A stretch of DNA of 11,497 nt, from NCBI GenBank assembly GCA_030044235.1, contig JASHWD010000049.1, positions 1-11,497 of the forward strand, in the 5' to 3' direction. Source of the DNA: Candidatus Parvarchaeota archaeon (GTDB taxonomy: Archaea > Nanobdellota > Nanobdellia > Parvarchaeales > Parvarchaeaceae). The translations under genes and the position numbers were made by a program. The notes below the pieces were generated by a model. That model did no database searches. It was not told the DNA's origin and saw nothing but the letters and a program-made list of their open reading frames with translations. Below are positions 1 through 7,618 of this stretch, in pieces (position 1 is the stretch's first letter; each line of letters begins with the position of its first letter).

Positions 1-135
1 GGAAATAACAAGAATGGAAACAGTATAGGTTTGATATTATACCTTCTTGCAAACGAACTGGGAACAAAGGAAGAAAAGGAGAAGCTTGATAATATTAAGT
101 TAGACGATTTCCTTACAAAGGAGCTGCAATTTTAG
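1..135 (+). CDS. C-terminal end of an unidentified protein (5' truncated)
   Basis: An open frame runs from the first base of the window to a TAG at 133-135, giving the last 44 residues of a protein that begins outside the window. The visible part holds a hydrophobic helix (SIGLILYLLANELG) followed by a charged helix rich in Lys and Glu and the ending FLTKELQF. I do not recognise a family in so short a piece. The stop is 6 bases before the DUF192 start and no TATA box separates them, so this is probably an upstream member of the same operon. It is called coding because the frame is open to the edge, codon use (ATA, AAG, GAA, CTT) matches the neighbours, and the gap to the next gene is tight. 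Confidence 0.6.
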   Translation, partial: GNNKNGNSIGLILYLLANELGTKEEKEKLDNIKLDDFLTKELQF

Positions 136-141
136 AGAGTT

Positions 142-504
142 ATGAAGTTTTGTGACTTTTATTTAGGAAATAAACTAATAGCAAAAAAAGTGAAATACTG
201 CGATACTTTCAGGCTTAAACTTGTCGGGCTTATGTTCGTAAAATCTCCCGGTAATGGAGCTTACTTGCCGGGCGTAAGAGATATCCACATGAACTTTGTG
301 AGGTTTAAACTAAGAATAGTTTGGCTTGATGAAAATCTAAAGGTAGTTGATTCGAAAATAGCAAAGACTTGGCGACTTTATTACGGTTCGGCTGGAGCGG
401 AAAATGTACTAGAACTGCCATTAGATAACAACAAAAAAATAAAAAATGGCGATAAACTTAGAATCAAAATATATGAGAGTAGCATCAGAAAGAACAGAAG
501 ATAA
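142..504 (+). CDS. DUF192 family protein
   Basis: This 120-residue protein matches the DUF192 pattern. A GLMF motif sits at residues 29-32, a conserved block around residues 47-63 (DIHMNF, then hydrophobic strands with WLDEN) corresponds to the family's HxFWMxN...DiiFLD region, and AENVLELP is at 86-93. The family is a small beta-rich fold of unknown biochemical role, often exported in bacteria. Here there is no signal peptide or lipobox, so a cytoplasmic location is likely. The canonical Trp of the central motif is replaced (HMNF), while a Trp occurs at residue 61. The ATG at 142 follows the upstream stop closely, with a possible GGAG at 120-123 rather far upstream. The 3' end overlaps the next gene out of frame, which indicates translational coupling. 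The family call is fairly sure; the function is unknown. Confidence 0.75.
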   Translation: MKFCDFYLGNKLIAKKVKYCDTFRLKLVGLMFVKSPGNGAYLPGVRDIHMNFVRFKLRIVWLDENLKVVDSKIAKTWRLYYGSAGAENVLELPLDNNKKIKNGDKLRIKIYESSIRKNRR

Positions 505-1423
505 AATTGTAGATGATTCTATAATAAAGACGGATCGTTTCAATTCGGAGTGCAAATCGGTTAAATTGGGTAATTTTACGTTCATTCTACCGGGTAATTC
601 TTTAATTAGAACAGATGGGAAGATAACAATAAACCGCGTGGAAGACAATTATATCACAATAAATAAAACTTTAGATACAATACTCTACGATTCTGTGAGA
701 AAATGTGGTAACTTTGACAGCATAATGGTTTCCGGTGGGATAGATTCCTCTATTATCGCCGCAATAGGTTTGAAAATAAATAAGGGTTGCAATCTTATAG
801 TCGGTGGCTTTAAAGATAGCGAAGATGTGAGATACGCAGAAATTTTGGGTACAGATCTTAACTCTAAAGTTACAAAGGTGATTCTTGATGATAACGAAGT
901 TGAGAAAATAGCAAAAACTCTTAGCGAACTTGGTTTAGATACTTATAGTATAATAATAGGAATAACGGAATACGCGGTAATGCGATACGCAAAAGAAAAA
1001 GGTTGTAAAAATATATTGAGCGGATTAGGCAGTGATGAACTCTTTTTCGGGTTCAAAAAACATCGAGATGTACCTCCCGACAAATTAAAGTCTTTCAGAG
1101 AAGAAAGATTGAAGTATTTAGGAGTTTTTGACCTACTCAGACTTAAGAAAATGTCAGACAAAATAGGTATAGAAGTTAAATTTCCTTATTTAGACGAAGA
1201 AGTTGTAGAATACGCACTGAGTCTAGAGATAGATACAAAATCAAATGATATTTATGATAAGAAGATATTAAGAGATTTAGGAAACTCCCTAGGTCTTAAT
1301 GACCTCTTATTAGAAAGAAAAAAGAAGGCTATGCAGTATGGTAGCGGGGTTACGAAAAGCCTCGAAAGACTATCAAAAAAACATAGGATTAAAAACGTGG
1401 GTGAATTTATAGAAAGTATATGA
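446..1423 (+). CDS. Stand-alone asparagine synthase-like ATP-pyrophosphatase (no glutaminase domain)
   Basis: The protein has 325 residues from ATG 446, or 316 from the ATG at 473. It carries the synthetase half of class B asparagine synthetase: the pyrophosphate loop SGGIDSS at 96-102, the LSGLGSDELFFG motif at 191-202, FPYLDEEVVEYAL at 246-257, and the K-xx-LRDLG and KKAMQYGSG elements at about 273-301. The N-terminal glutaminase domain with its catalytic Cys2 is absent. About 45 residues precede a short LPG-containing segment that resembles the linker before the synthetase domain in AsnB. Such a domain would adenylate a carboxylate and accept ammonia or another nucleophile; the real substrate cannot be read from sequence. 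The start is uncertain, because both ATGs lie inside the DUF192 gene (59- or 32-base overlap). The end overlaps RNase J by ATGA. ASNSD1-like or free-ammonia asparagine synthetases are the nearest known types. Confidence 0.85.
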   Translation: MAINLESKYMRVASERTEDKIVDDSIIKTDRFNSECKSVKLGNFTFILPGNSLIRTDGKITINRVEDNYITINKTLDTILYDSVRKCGNFDSIMVSGGIDSSIIAAIGLKINKGCNLIVGGFKDSEDVRYAEILGTDLNSKVTKVILDDNEVEKIAKTLSELGLDTYSIIIGITEYAVMRYAKEKGCKNILSGLGSDELFFGFKKHRDVPPDKLKSFREERLKYLGVFDLLRLKKMSDKIGIEVKFPYLDEEVVEYALSLEIDTKSNDIYDKKILRDLGNSLGLNDLLLERKKKAMQYGSGVTKSLERLSKKHRIKNVGEFIESI

Positions 1424-2751
1424 TAAAGATAAAAGCATTTGGTGGATATAGCAAAATAGGAAAAAGTATGACTTCTGTCGAGGTCGACGGTGACATAGTC
1501 ATATGTGACATGGGCGCGGACATAGAAAAACTCGTTGATTTCGAGGACGATAAAAATTATATATCGATAAGAGATACCGATGCGCTTATAGAGAATGGTG
1601 TTATTCCGAATGACAAAAGGTTCTTTGAAGAAAACGGAAAAAAAGTAAAGGCAATAGTTCTTACCCATGGCCATCTTGACCACATATGGGCGGTACCTTT
1701 TCTCGCTTTAAAATATCACTGTCCGATAATAGCGACCCCGTTTACAATTAAAGTACTTGAACACTTAGCAAAAAATGTCAAGGTAAGTGGATTAAGGTTG
1801 CTTAGCTTAAACACGGGAACTAAGTACAAAATCTCTCCAAAAATAACCTTAGAATTTGTTAACATAACACACTCTATACCGAATTCTGCTATGAACGTTC
1901 TTCATACAGAATATGGCTCTGTTATATACGCAAACGATTGGAAACTCGACGACAATCCGACCCTCGGTAAAAAACCAGACTATGAAAGACTTGAAGCCTT
2001 AGCAAAAGAAGGTATACACACGCTCATCTTAGATTCTACCAACGTAGACCAAGAGGGTTACACTTTCTCTGAAAGCGTTGTTAGAACGATGCTTGAGGAC
2101 GTAATAAAAAAGACGCTTGACAACAAAACAATATTCATAACTACATTCTCCTCACACATAGCGAGAATAAAGAACATCATAGAAATAAGCAGGAAACTTA
2201 ACCGACAGGTAATGATATTCGGTAGAAGTATGGCAATGTACACAAAGGCAGCTATAGATACGAAATACATCGAAAAATCAAAATTCCCGGAAGTAGCTAC
2301 AAAAAGAGAACAAATCAATAATATTCTTAAATATGTAAGAGACCGACCAGGAAAATACGTTATTATTTGCACCGGACATCAGGGAGAAAAAGGCGCTTTT
2401 CTCGACAAACTTGTTACAGGACAATACGAGTACAAGCTTAGTAACGAAGATGCTGTCATATTCTCATCCAGAGTTATTCCTACGCCATTAAACATAGCAA
2501 ATAGAAGCATGCTCCAGAATGCTTTAGAAGAATTAAACGCAAACGTTGCAGACAACGTCCATGTTTCTGGACACGCGTCTAAAAACGAACACAAGCTACT
2601 TTTAAAGATGCTAAAGCCAAAACATTACATACCTTCACATGGCGGCATGGATAAGATAAGCGTTGGAATAGAAATGGGGAAGGAACTAGGATACGAATTA
2701 AATAAAACATCTCATATATTATTAGACGGCCAAGAAATAAGCTTTGACTAA
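1420..2751 (+). CDS. rnj: Archaeal RNase J (beta-CASP metallo-beta-lactamase ribonuclease)
   Basis: This 443-residue protein has the full beta-CASP set. HGHLDH at 83-88 and H151 are metal ligands, ANDWK at 171-175 supplies the bridging Asp, DSTN at 205-208 with the following EGYTFSE is typical of RNase J, SGHAS lies at 383-387 and PSHGG at 405-409 supplies the last His. The RNase J family degrades or trims RNA 5'-3' and sometimes cuts internally. The length fits archaeal RNase J, which lacks the bacterial C-terminal domain. There are no KH domains, so it is not the aCPSF1 type. The ATG overlaps the previous stop as ATGA, indicating coupled translation. It would act in the cytoplasm in mRNA turnover or RNA maturation. 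A GGTGA at 1400-1404 is too far upstream to be a convincing ribosome site. Confidence 0.92.
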   Translation: MIKIKAFGGYSKIGKSMTSVEVDGDIVICDMGADIEKLVDFEDDKNYISIRDTDALIENGVIPNDKRFFEENGKKVKAIVLTHGHLDHIWAVPFLALKYHCPIIATPFTIKVLEHLAKNVKVSGLRLLSLNTGTKYKISPKITLEFVNITHSIPNSAMNVLHTEYGSVIYANDWKLDDNPTLGKKPDYERLEALAKEGIHTLILDSTNVDQEGYTFSESVVRTMLEDVIKKTLDNKTIFITTFSSHIARIKNIIEISRKLNRQVMIFGRSMAMYTKAAIDTKYIEKSKFPEVATKREQINNILKYVRDRPGKYVIICTGHQGEKGAFLDKLVTGQYEYKLSNEDAVIFSSRVIPTPLNIANRSMLQNALEELNANVADNVHVSGHASKNEHKLLLKMLKPKHYIPSHGGMDKISVGIEMGKELGYELNKTSHILLDGQEISFD

Positions 2752-2772
2752 GATTTTAGCTGTCTTGTAAAG

Positions 2773-2780
2773 AATTAAAA
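2773..2780 (+). promoter_or_regulatory. Weak TATA-like element before valS
   Basis: AATTAAAA is centred about 25 bases before the ATG at 2802, the spacing expected for a leaderless archaeal transcript. It sits in the 50-base gap after the RNase J stop. The match to a consensus TTTAWATA box is partial, so this is a tentative promoter; readthrough from the RNase J operon is also possible. Confidence 0.35.
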
Positions 2781-2801
2781 CGCAAATCGTTCTTATCTTA
2801 G

Positions 2802-5156
2802 ATGGATAAGCATAGTGATAAGCAACTTTTTTCGGATGCTAAAGGTTGGAGCAGGGACCTAGAGAAAGAGGTACAAAATAGATTTGCCAACCACGAAGTA
2901 TCAAATTTTGATATAAAGTCTAGCAAACCGTTTTTCGGAATCGACACGCCCCCACCATATCCTTCTGGACGACCATGGCATCTTGGCGCAGCTGCCCAAT
3001 ATTCACAGATAGACGCTATAGCTAGATCGCAGAGAATGCTTGGCCGGGAGGTCCTTTTTCCTATCGGGATGGATAGAAACGGCTTGCCAGTCGAAAGATA
3101 TACCGAAAAGAAGTACGAGATAAAGATGCGAGAAACTGAAAGAGAAAAATTCATAGAGCTTTGCAGGGGCGCATTGGATGACTTACAAAGTGAAATGGTG
3201 GATATTTTAAAGGCGATAGGTTTTTCAGCTGACTTCAAAAGAATGTACAGAACCGATTCAGATGAGTATAGGACTTTAACGCAGGCAACTTTCATTAAGC
3301 ACTGGAAAGATGGAATGATATACCGCGGAAATCGTCCGACAAATTATTGTGTTGAATGTGGGACCACAATAGCCGATGCTGAAATAGAATACAAAGAACT
3401 TCCTACAAAGTTAGCTTACTTCAATTTCCAAGTAAAGGAGTCAAAAAATAAGATAACTATCGCGAGCACAAGACCAGAGCTTTTAGCTGCTTGCCGAGCT
3501 ATTATTGTAAATCCAGAGGACGAAAGATATAAAGGAATGATAGGCAAGCATGCAATAGTTCCAATATATAAGACAGAGGTCAATATAATTGGACATCCTT
3601 CTGCTAAACCAGAATTCGGAAGCGGCGCCGTAATGGTCTGTTCCTACGGAGATTATAACGACGTTCTTCTTTTCAAAGAACTAGGCTTAGAAGAAAAAAT
3701 AATAATTAATGATACGGGTAGATTAACAGATGTTGCTGGGAAACTCTCTGGTCTTACAGTAAATTCGGCTAGAAAAGAGATTTTAAAGCTTCTTCAGGAA
3801 GACGGAACTCTTGAGAAAGTGCAAGAAATTTCTCATAGGACCCCGACCTGTGATAGAAGCAAAAACCCGATTGAAATAATCCCAATGGATGAGTATTACA
3901 TGAAGGTAAGGGATCTAAAAGAAAAGGTGATGGAGATAACTAACGAACTTAATTTTATTCCAGACCAGCACAAGCAGATATTATTCAATTGGATGAAAGT
4001 AGCAATGGACTGGCCAATATCAAGAAGGAGATTCTACGGGACTGAAATACCATTGTGGTACTGTAAAAAATGCAGCGAGCCTTACGTGCCGCAACCTGGT
4101 AAATATTACAAACCCTGGAAAGAGAATCCGCCCAATGGCACAACGTGTAAAAAGTGCGGATCAAAAGAGTTTTACGGCGACGTAAGGACGTTTGATACAT
4201 GGATGGATTCGAGCGTGAGTTCGCTTTTCGTAACTAGATATTCAACTGACCCAGAGTTTTATTCTAAGACTTACCCGCTTACAATACGCGCGCAGGGAAT
4301 AGACATAGTAAGAACTTGGCTTTATTACAGCATTGTAAGATGTTTTGAGCTAACTAAAAGACCGCCCTGGTCAAATGTCTGGATAGGTGGGATGGGCTTA
4401 GATGAACACGGCGAAAAGATGAGCAAGAGCAAAGGAAACGGCGTGGACCCAATGTTAATTATAGAACGCTACGGTTCTGACGCTTTTAGATTTTGGGCGG
4501 CTTCTGAAGCTTCTCCTGGAAGCAACTTCCTTTTCTCTGAGCAGAGAATAATGGGCTCTCAAAAATTCCTTACAAAGTTATGGAATGTCGCTAAATTCAT
4601 AAAAGAATTTGGAGATTACGGAATAAATGAGAAACCAGAAAAGCTTTTCCCGACAGATAAGTGGATACTAGAAGAACTATACTCTGCCGTAAAAGATTCA
4701 CTTGAAGGACATCGTTCATTTAATTTCTTTATACCAAGCAACAGGATAAGAGAATTTACATGGAACGTTTTTGCGCCGCATTACATAGAAATGGTAAAAG
4801 CTAGGGCTTATGGCAAAGATTTCTCAAAAGAGGAGAGACTTTCTGCGATATACACTTTAAATCAAACGCTCAGGGCGATATTGCTTTTACTCGCACCGAT
4901 ATGTCCGTTCATAACAGAATCTATATGGACTAGCCTGTACTCAGAAGAATCAATACACAAAATGGAGTTTCCCAAAGACTTACCCAGCTTCAAAGAAATG
5001 TCAAAGTATTCTAGCATTATAACCGATTTTAATACAAAGGTATGGGGAGAAAAAAGAGCGAACGGTATCTCTTTACGTGACCCGGTATCAGTGAGAATAC
5101 CCGAAGAGCTTACAATTTTTGAAAAAGATTTAAAAGCTATGCATAACCTAAAATGA
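2802..5156 (+). CDS. valS: Valyl-tRNA synthetase, archaeal type
   Basis: This 784-residue class Ia synthetase charges tRNA-Val with valine and edits threonine. TPPPYPSGRPWHLG at 49-62 holds the HIGH-like signature, and VLFPIGMDRNGLPVE soon after is characteristic of archaeal ValRS rather than LeuRS or IleRS. A zinc site follows (CVECGTTIADAEIEY). The CP1 editing domain shows STRPELLAACRA and GSGAVMVCSYGDYND. A second Cys cluster is formed by WYCKKC and CKKCGSKEFYG, then come FDTWMDSS and KMSKS at 539-543, followed by RYGSDAFRFWAASEASPGSN. The C-terminal anticodon-binding domain is present but ends early: 784 residues is short against the roughly 850-900 common for the family. The start at ATG 2802 is the first in frame. 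The SAMP-like gene begins 22 bases after the stop. Confidence 0.95.
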   Translation: MDKHSDKQLFSDAKGWSRDLEKEVQNRFANHEVSNFDIKSSKPFFGIDTPPPYPSGRPWHLGAAAQYSQIDAIARSQRMLGREVLFPIGMDRNGLPVERYTEKKYEIKMRETEREKFIELCRGALDDLQSEMVDILKAIGFSADFKRMYRTDSDEYRTLTQATFIKHWKDGMIYRGNRPTNYCVECGTTIADAEIEYKELPTKLAYFNFQVKESKNKITIASTRPELLAACRAIIVNPEDERYKGMIGKHAIVPIYKTEVNIIGHPSAKPEFGSGAVMVCSYGDYNDVLLFKELGLEEKIIINDTGRLTDVAGKLSGLTVNSARKEILKLLQEDGTLEKVQEISHRTPTCDRSKNPIEIIPMDEYYMKVRDLKEKVMEITNELNFIPDQHKQILFNWMKVAMDWPISRRRFYGTEIPLWYCKKCSEPYVPQPGKYYKPWKENPPNGTTCKKCGSKEFYGDVRTFDTWMDSSVSSLFVTRYSTDPEFYSKTYPLTIRAQGIDIVRTWLYYSIVRCFELTKRPPWSNVWIGGMGLDEHGEKMSKSKGNGVDPMLIIERYGSDAFRFWAASEASPGSNFLFSEQRIMGSQKFLTKLWNVAKFIKEFGDYGINEKPEKLFPTDKWILEELYSAVKDSLEGHRSFNFFIPSNRIREFTWNVFAPHYIEMVKARAYGKDFSKEERLSAIYTLNQTLRAILLLLAPICPFITESIWTSLYSEESIHKMEFPKDLPSFKEMSKYSSIITDFNTKVWGEKRANGISLRDPVSVRIPEELTIFEKDLKAMHNLK

Positions 5157-5178
5157 AGATTACAAATCAAAAACTAAT

Positions 5179-5385
5179 ATGATAAAAGTGACTGTAAAGA
5201 ATATAAATTTCGGCGAAAAACAGGTCGAAATAAAAACCGGCAAAGTAGAAGAGCTTATAAAAAAACTAAAGACGACAGACGATGCGGTTCTTATAGTAGA
5301 CGAAAACGGAGATATATACACTAAAGATAGGAAGCTAAAGGATGGTTCCAGAGTGAACATGGTAGAAGTATTCTCAGGCGGATAA
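5179..5385 (+). CDS. Ubiquitin-like sulfur carrier protein (MoaD/ThiS/SAMP fold) ending in Gly-Gly
   Basis: This 68-residue protein has the beta-grasp pattern of ThiS, MoaD, TtuB and SAMP proteins: a beta hairpin at 1-20 (IKVTVKNINFGEKQVEIKTG), a helix with VEELIKKLK at about 23-31, strands with AVLIVDENGDIY at 36-47, and the ending DGSRVNMVEVFSGG. The terminal Gly67-Gly68 is the residue pair that an E1-like enzyme adenylates and converts to a thiocarboxylate. The TtuA-like gene begins one base after the stop, so the likely job is sulfur delivery to tRNA 2-thiolation, as in TtuB. Conjugation to protein lysines, as for archaeal SAMPs, is possible as well. No E1-like gene is in the window. The fold and context make the call firm although the sequence is short. 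Confidence 0.88.
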   Translation: MIKVTVKNINFGEKQVEIKTGKVEELIKKLKTTDDAVLIVDENGDIYTKDRKLKDGSRVNMVEVFSGG

Positions 5386-5386
5386 A

Positions 5387-6310
5387 ATGAAATGCGAAGC
5401 TTGTAAACAAAGTGCAATAATATCAAGCAGTAATGGCACTTTTTGCGTTGAACATTTCAAGTCAAACTTTGAAAGAATTACTTTATCAACAATTAAAAAA
5501 TACAAATTAATAAATCCGGGAGAAACCATTGCTGTTGCTAACTCGGGCGGAAAAGATTCATTATCACTTCTTTACATAATAGCAAAATACTTCAAAAAGA
5601 CAAACAATGTCGTGTCCATAACCATAGATGAAGGAATCGCAGGCTACAGAGACAAAACTATAGAGACGATGAAAAAATATTGTGAGTCATGGGACGTGAA
5701 GTATAAGATTTATTCTTACAATGACTTCGCGGGCGCAACTATGGACATGATAACAAAGCTAAAACCTGGGATACCTTGCGGCACCTGTGGTGTTTTGCGC
5801 AGGTATATGCTTAATTTTTCTGCTGCGGAGAATAAAGCTGACAAGATAGCGACAGCGCATAATATGGACGATGAAGCAGAAAACATTATGATGAATCTAT
5901 TCCAGAATGACTTTGAGAAGATGATAAGACTGGGCCCCGTGTCAGGTATAGCACAGTACAGGGGTTTTGTGCCTAGGATAAAACCGTTTATGTTCATTAG
6001 CGAAAAAGAAACGATGCTTTTTTCTATGGTTAACGGTATAAATGCGCTTCACACGCCTTGTCCATATTCCGGCTTTGGATTTAGGGGAGTAATATCGAGA
6101 AAAATAAAGGAACTTGAATCTGAAATGCCTGGTTCAAAGCGGCACATGCTTGATTTGATGATGAGATTAAAGAATGAGTATTCAGATGCTTATGTTGAAA
6201 ATCCTCGTAACAAGTTAGTCGATTGCACCATATGCGGGGCGCCTGCATCCGAGGAAATATGTGAAGCCTGCAACGTAAAACTGCAGATAAAGCAATTAAA
6301 ATCAACTTAG
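5387..6310 (+). CDS. ttuA: TtuA/Ncs6-family tRNA 2-thiolation enzyme
   Basis: This 307-residue PP-loop ATPase has the TtuA layout. The N-terminal zinc finger uses C3, C6, C20 and H23; the ATP loop SGGKDS is at 53-58; PCGTCGVLRR at 130-139 supplies C131 and C134, and TPCPYSG supplies C225, the three Cys that bind the 4Fe-4S cluster in TtuA; TAHNMDDEAENIMMN follows the family pattern at 156-170; and the C-terminal zinc finger uses C280, C283, C292 and C295. TtuA proteins adenylate uridine C2 in tRNA and replace oxygen with sulfur: U54 for TtuA, or wobble U34 for Ncs6/NcsA relatives. Which position applies cannot be settled here. The gene directly follows a Gly-Gly sulfur carrier, as expected for a TtuA-TtuB pair. 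GGCGG at 5377-5382 may help ribosome binding. Confidence 0.92.
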   Translation: MKCEACKQSAIISSSNGTFCVEHFKSNFERITLSTIKKYKLINPGETIAVANSGGKDSLSLLYIIAKYFKKTNNVVSITIDEGIAGYRDKTIETMKKYCESWDVKYKIYSYNDFAGATMDMITKLKPGIPCGTCGVLRRYMLNFSAAENKADKIATAHNMDDEAENIMMNLFQNDFEKMIRLGPVSGIAQYRGFVPRIKPFMFISEKETMLFSMVNGINALHTPCPYSGFGFRGVISRKIKELESEMPGSKRHMLDLMMRLKNEYSDAYVENPRNKLVDCTICGAPASEEICEACNVKLQIKQLKST

Positions 6311-6320
6311 ATAACAAATC

Positions 6321-6328
6321 TTTAAATA
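6321..6328 (+). promoter_or_regulatory. TATA box of the coiled-coil / winged-helix unit
   Basis: TTTAAATA is centred about 25 bases before the ATG at 6350 and 11 bases after the ttuA stop. Spacing and sequence are those of an archaeal TATA box driving a leaderless mRNA, so transcription should start at or next to the A of the start codon. This separates the coiled-coil gene from the ttuA unit. Confidence 0.75.
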
Positions 6329-6349
6329 TCAAAAAGAACAATATTTTCT

Positions 6350-7609
6350 ATGCAAACGCCTTCTCCTAAGATAGAGTTATCCCAGGATTATCAGACTTAC
6401 GTCAAAAACGTTGAGGATTTTAACAATTCGCTAAACATTACAATCGCTGACATATACAAAAAACTAAATTTAATCACGCAAGGCGTAACCGAACTTGACA
6501 AAGCAAAGCAAAATAACGTAGACCCTGCTTATGTAAGCAGATTGGATTCTAAAGTAAGCAAGCTTGCTTCTGACCTTAATAATGTAATATCCGGTTTTAA
6601 TTCGACGGTAGAAAAGCTAAACGACAATTATAAGGATTCTTTTGATAGGCTTAATAAACTTAGTTCAAACGTAGACAACATTTCGATGAACTTGGGAAAG
6701 GTTTCTAATGACCTAAACAAAGCTGTTGCAAGTTTTAATTCCGTCTCACAGCATGTCATGGATAAATCGGACAGCGATTCCGCAGTTATAAATAAAGTAA
6801 ACGATACCGTAGCACAGTTATCGGAAATGCTAAAAGCAAATGTAAGTGATCTAACATCTACGGATAACGAACTGTCAGAAAAAGTTAGTAAACTGTCCGA
6901 TACAGTCTATTCTGGTCTTCCAGCCATAAATAGCATACAAGAGGATGTAAATCAGCTAAAGAAACTTCATTCAACAATAAACAGCAGATTTGAGAGCATA
7001 ACAAATGCTACAAACGGGTTGGCGGTGGAGACAAATGGTCTGAATTTAAAATTGGACACTATCGGTAAAGAATTTCAAAACATACAGCAGGGATTAACTG
7101 ACGCACAGAAGCACGTAATGGATTTCATAAACATAGCAAGAAGTGCGACCGCAAACATTAGCTCTTACAATCCAGAAGGGCTGAATGTTGAGATAAAGAA
7201 AAATGAAGACCAGATAGACGGTTTAGAAAAGGAAATTGGGAAGATTCTGGAAAACTATAGTAATCTCGAAAGAACAATTTCTATGCTCTCGAATAAAATA
7301 GCTGAACTTGCTGTCGTAAAAAACGCTTCGAAGCTGTTCGATAACGTACAAACAACCGCAAAATCTGTAGAAGACAGCGAAAACAAGATAAACGCTCAGT
7401 CTTCTAAGATGGAAGTAATGTTTAACCAGCTTAGTTCTTACATGAACAAATTCGTCGACATAAACAACAGATTAAATGACATGATGAAAAAGCTGGGTGA
7501 TGTAGAAGCCGAGGTTGGAAAAGTAAAGACTAACTTGTCTCTCTTTGCAACGAAAGAGGATATAATCGAACTTCACAACAAGATAAACACGATTTCTAAT
7601 CAAAAATAA
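6350..7609 (+). CDS. Long coiled-coil protein of unknown function
   Basis: This 419-residue protein is almost entirely predicted alpha-helical coiled coil. Hydrophobic residues (L, I, V, M) recur at three- and four-residue spacing from about residue 20 to the end, mixed with Asn, Ser, Asp and Lys. There is no signal peptide, no transmembrane segment, no Cys and no Trp. Loosely repeated units are visible, for example DLNNVISGFN near 75 against DLNKAVASFN near 121, and SKVSKLASDL against EKVSKLSDTV, so it probably grew by internal duplication. A possible break in the helix is near 272-280 (NISSYNPEG). The C-terminal LFATKEDIIELHNKI has the ATKEDI start seen in several short coiled-coil tails. 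It is the first gene of a leaderless transcript with a winged-helix protein 9 bases downstream. Coiled coils match many unrelated proteins, so no function is assigned; a structural, cell-division or DNA-organising role is speculation. Confidence 0.85.
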   Translation: MQTPSPKIELSQDYQTYVKNVEDFNNSLNITIADIYKKLNLITQGVTELDKAKQNNVDPAYVSRLDSKVSKLASDLNNVISGFNSTVEKLNDNYKDSFDRLNKLSSNVDNISMNLGKVSNDLNKAVASFNSVSQHVMDKSDSDSAVINKVNDTVAQLSEMLKANVSDLTSTDNELSEKVSKLSDTVYSGLPAINSIQEDVNQLKKLHSTINSRFESITNATNGLAVETNGLNLKLDTIGKEFQNIQQGLTDAQKHVMDFINIARSATANISSYNPEGLNVEIKKNEDQIDGLEKEIGKILENYSNLERTISMLSNKIAELAVVKNASKLFDNVQTTAKSVEDSENKINAQSSKMEVMFNQLSSYMNKFVDINNRLNDMMKKLGDVEAEVGKVKTNLSLFATKEDIIELHNKINTISNQK

Positions 7610-7618
7610 TAAAAAACT

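Noticed and set aside
1252..1683. Minus-strand open frame opposite the synthetase-like gene and RNase J
   Set aside because: It lies opposite two well-identified genes, including the HGHLDH motif, and looks like a shadow.
2802..5156. Leucyl- or isoleucyl-tRNA synthetase
   Set aside because: DRNGLPVE, the ADAEIEY zinc region and the EASPGSN segment are those of archaeal ValRS.
5179..5385. Molybdopterin synthase small subunit or thiamine ThiS as the specific role
   Set aside because: The fold would allow it, but the neighbouring TtuA-like gene points to tRNA thiolation and no molybdopterin or thiamine genes are present.
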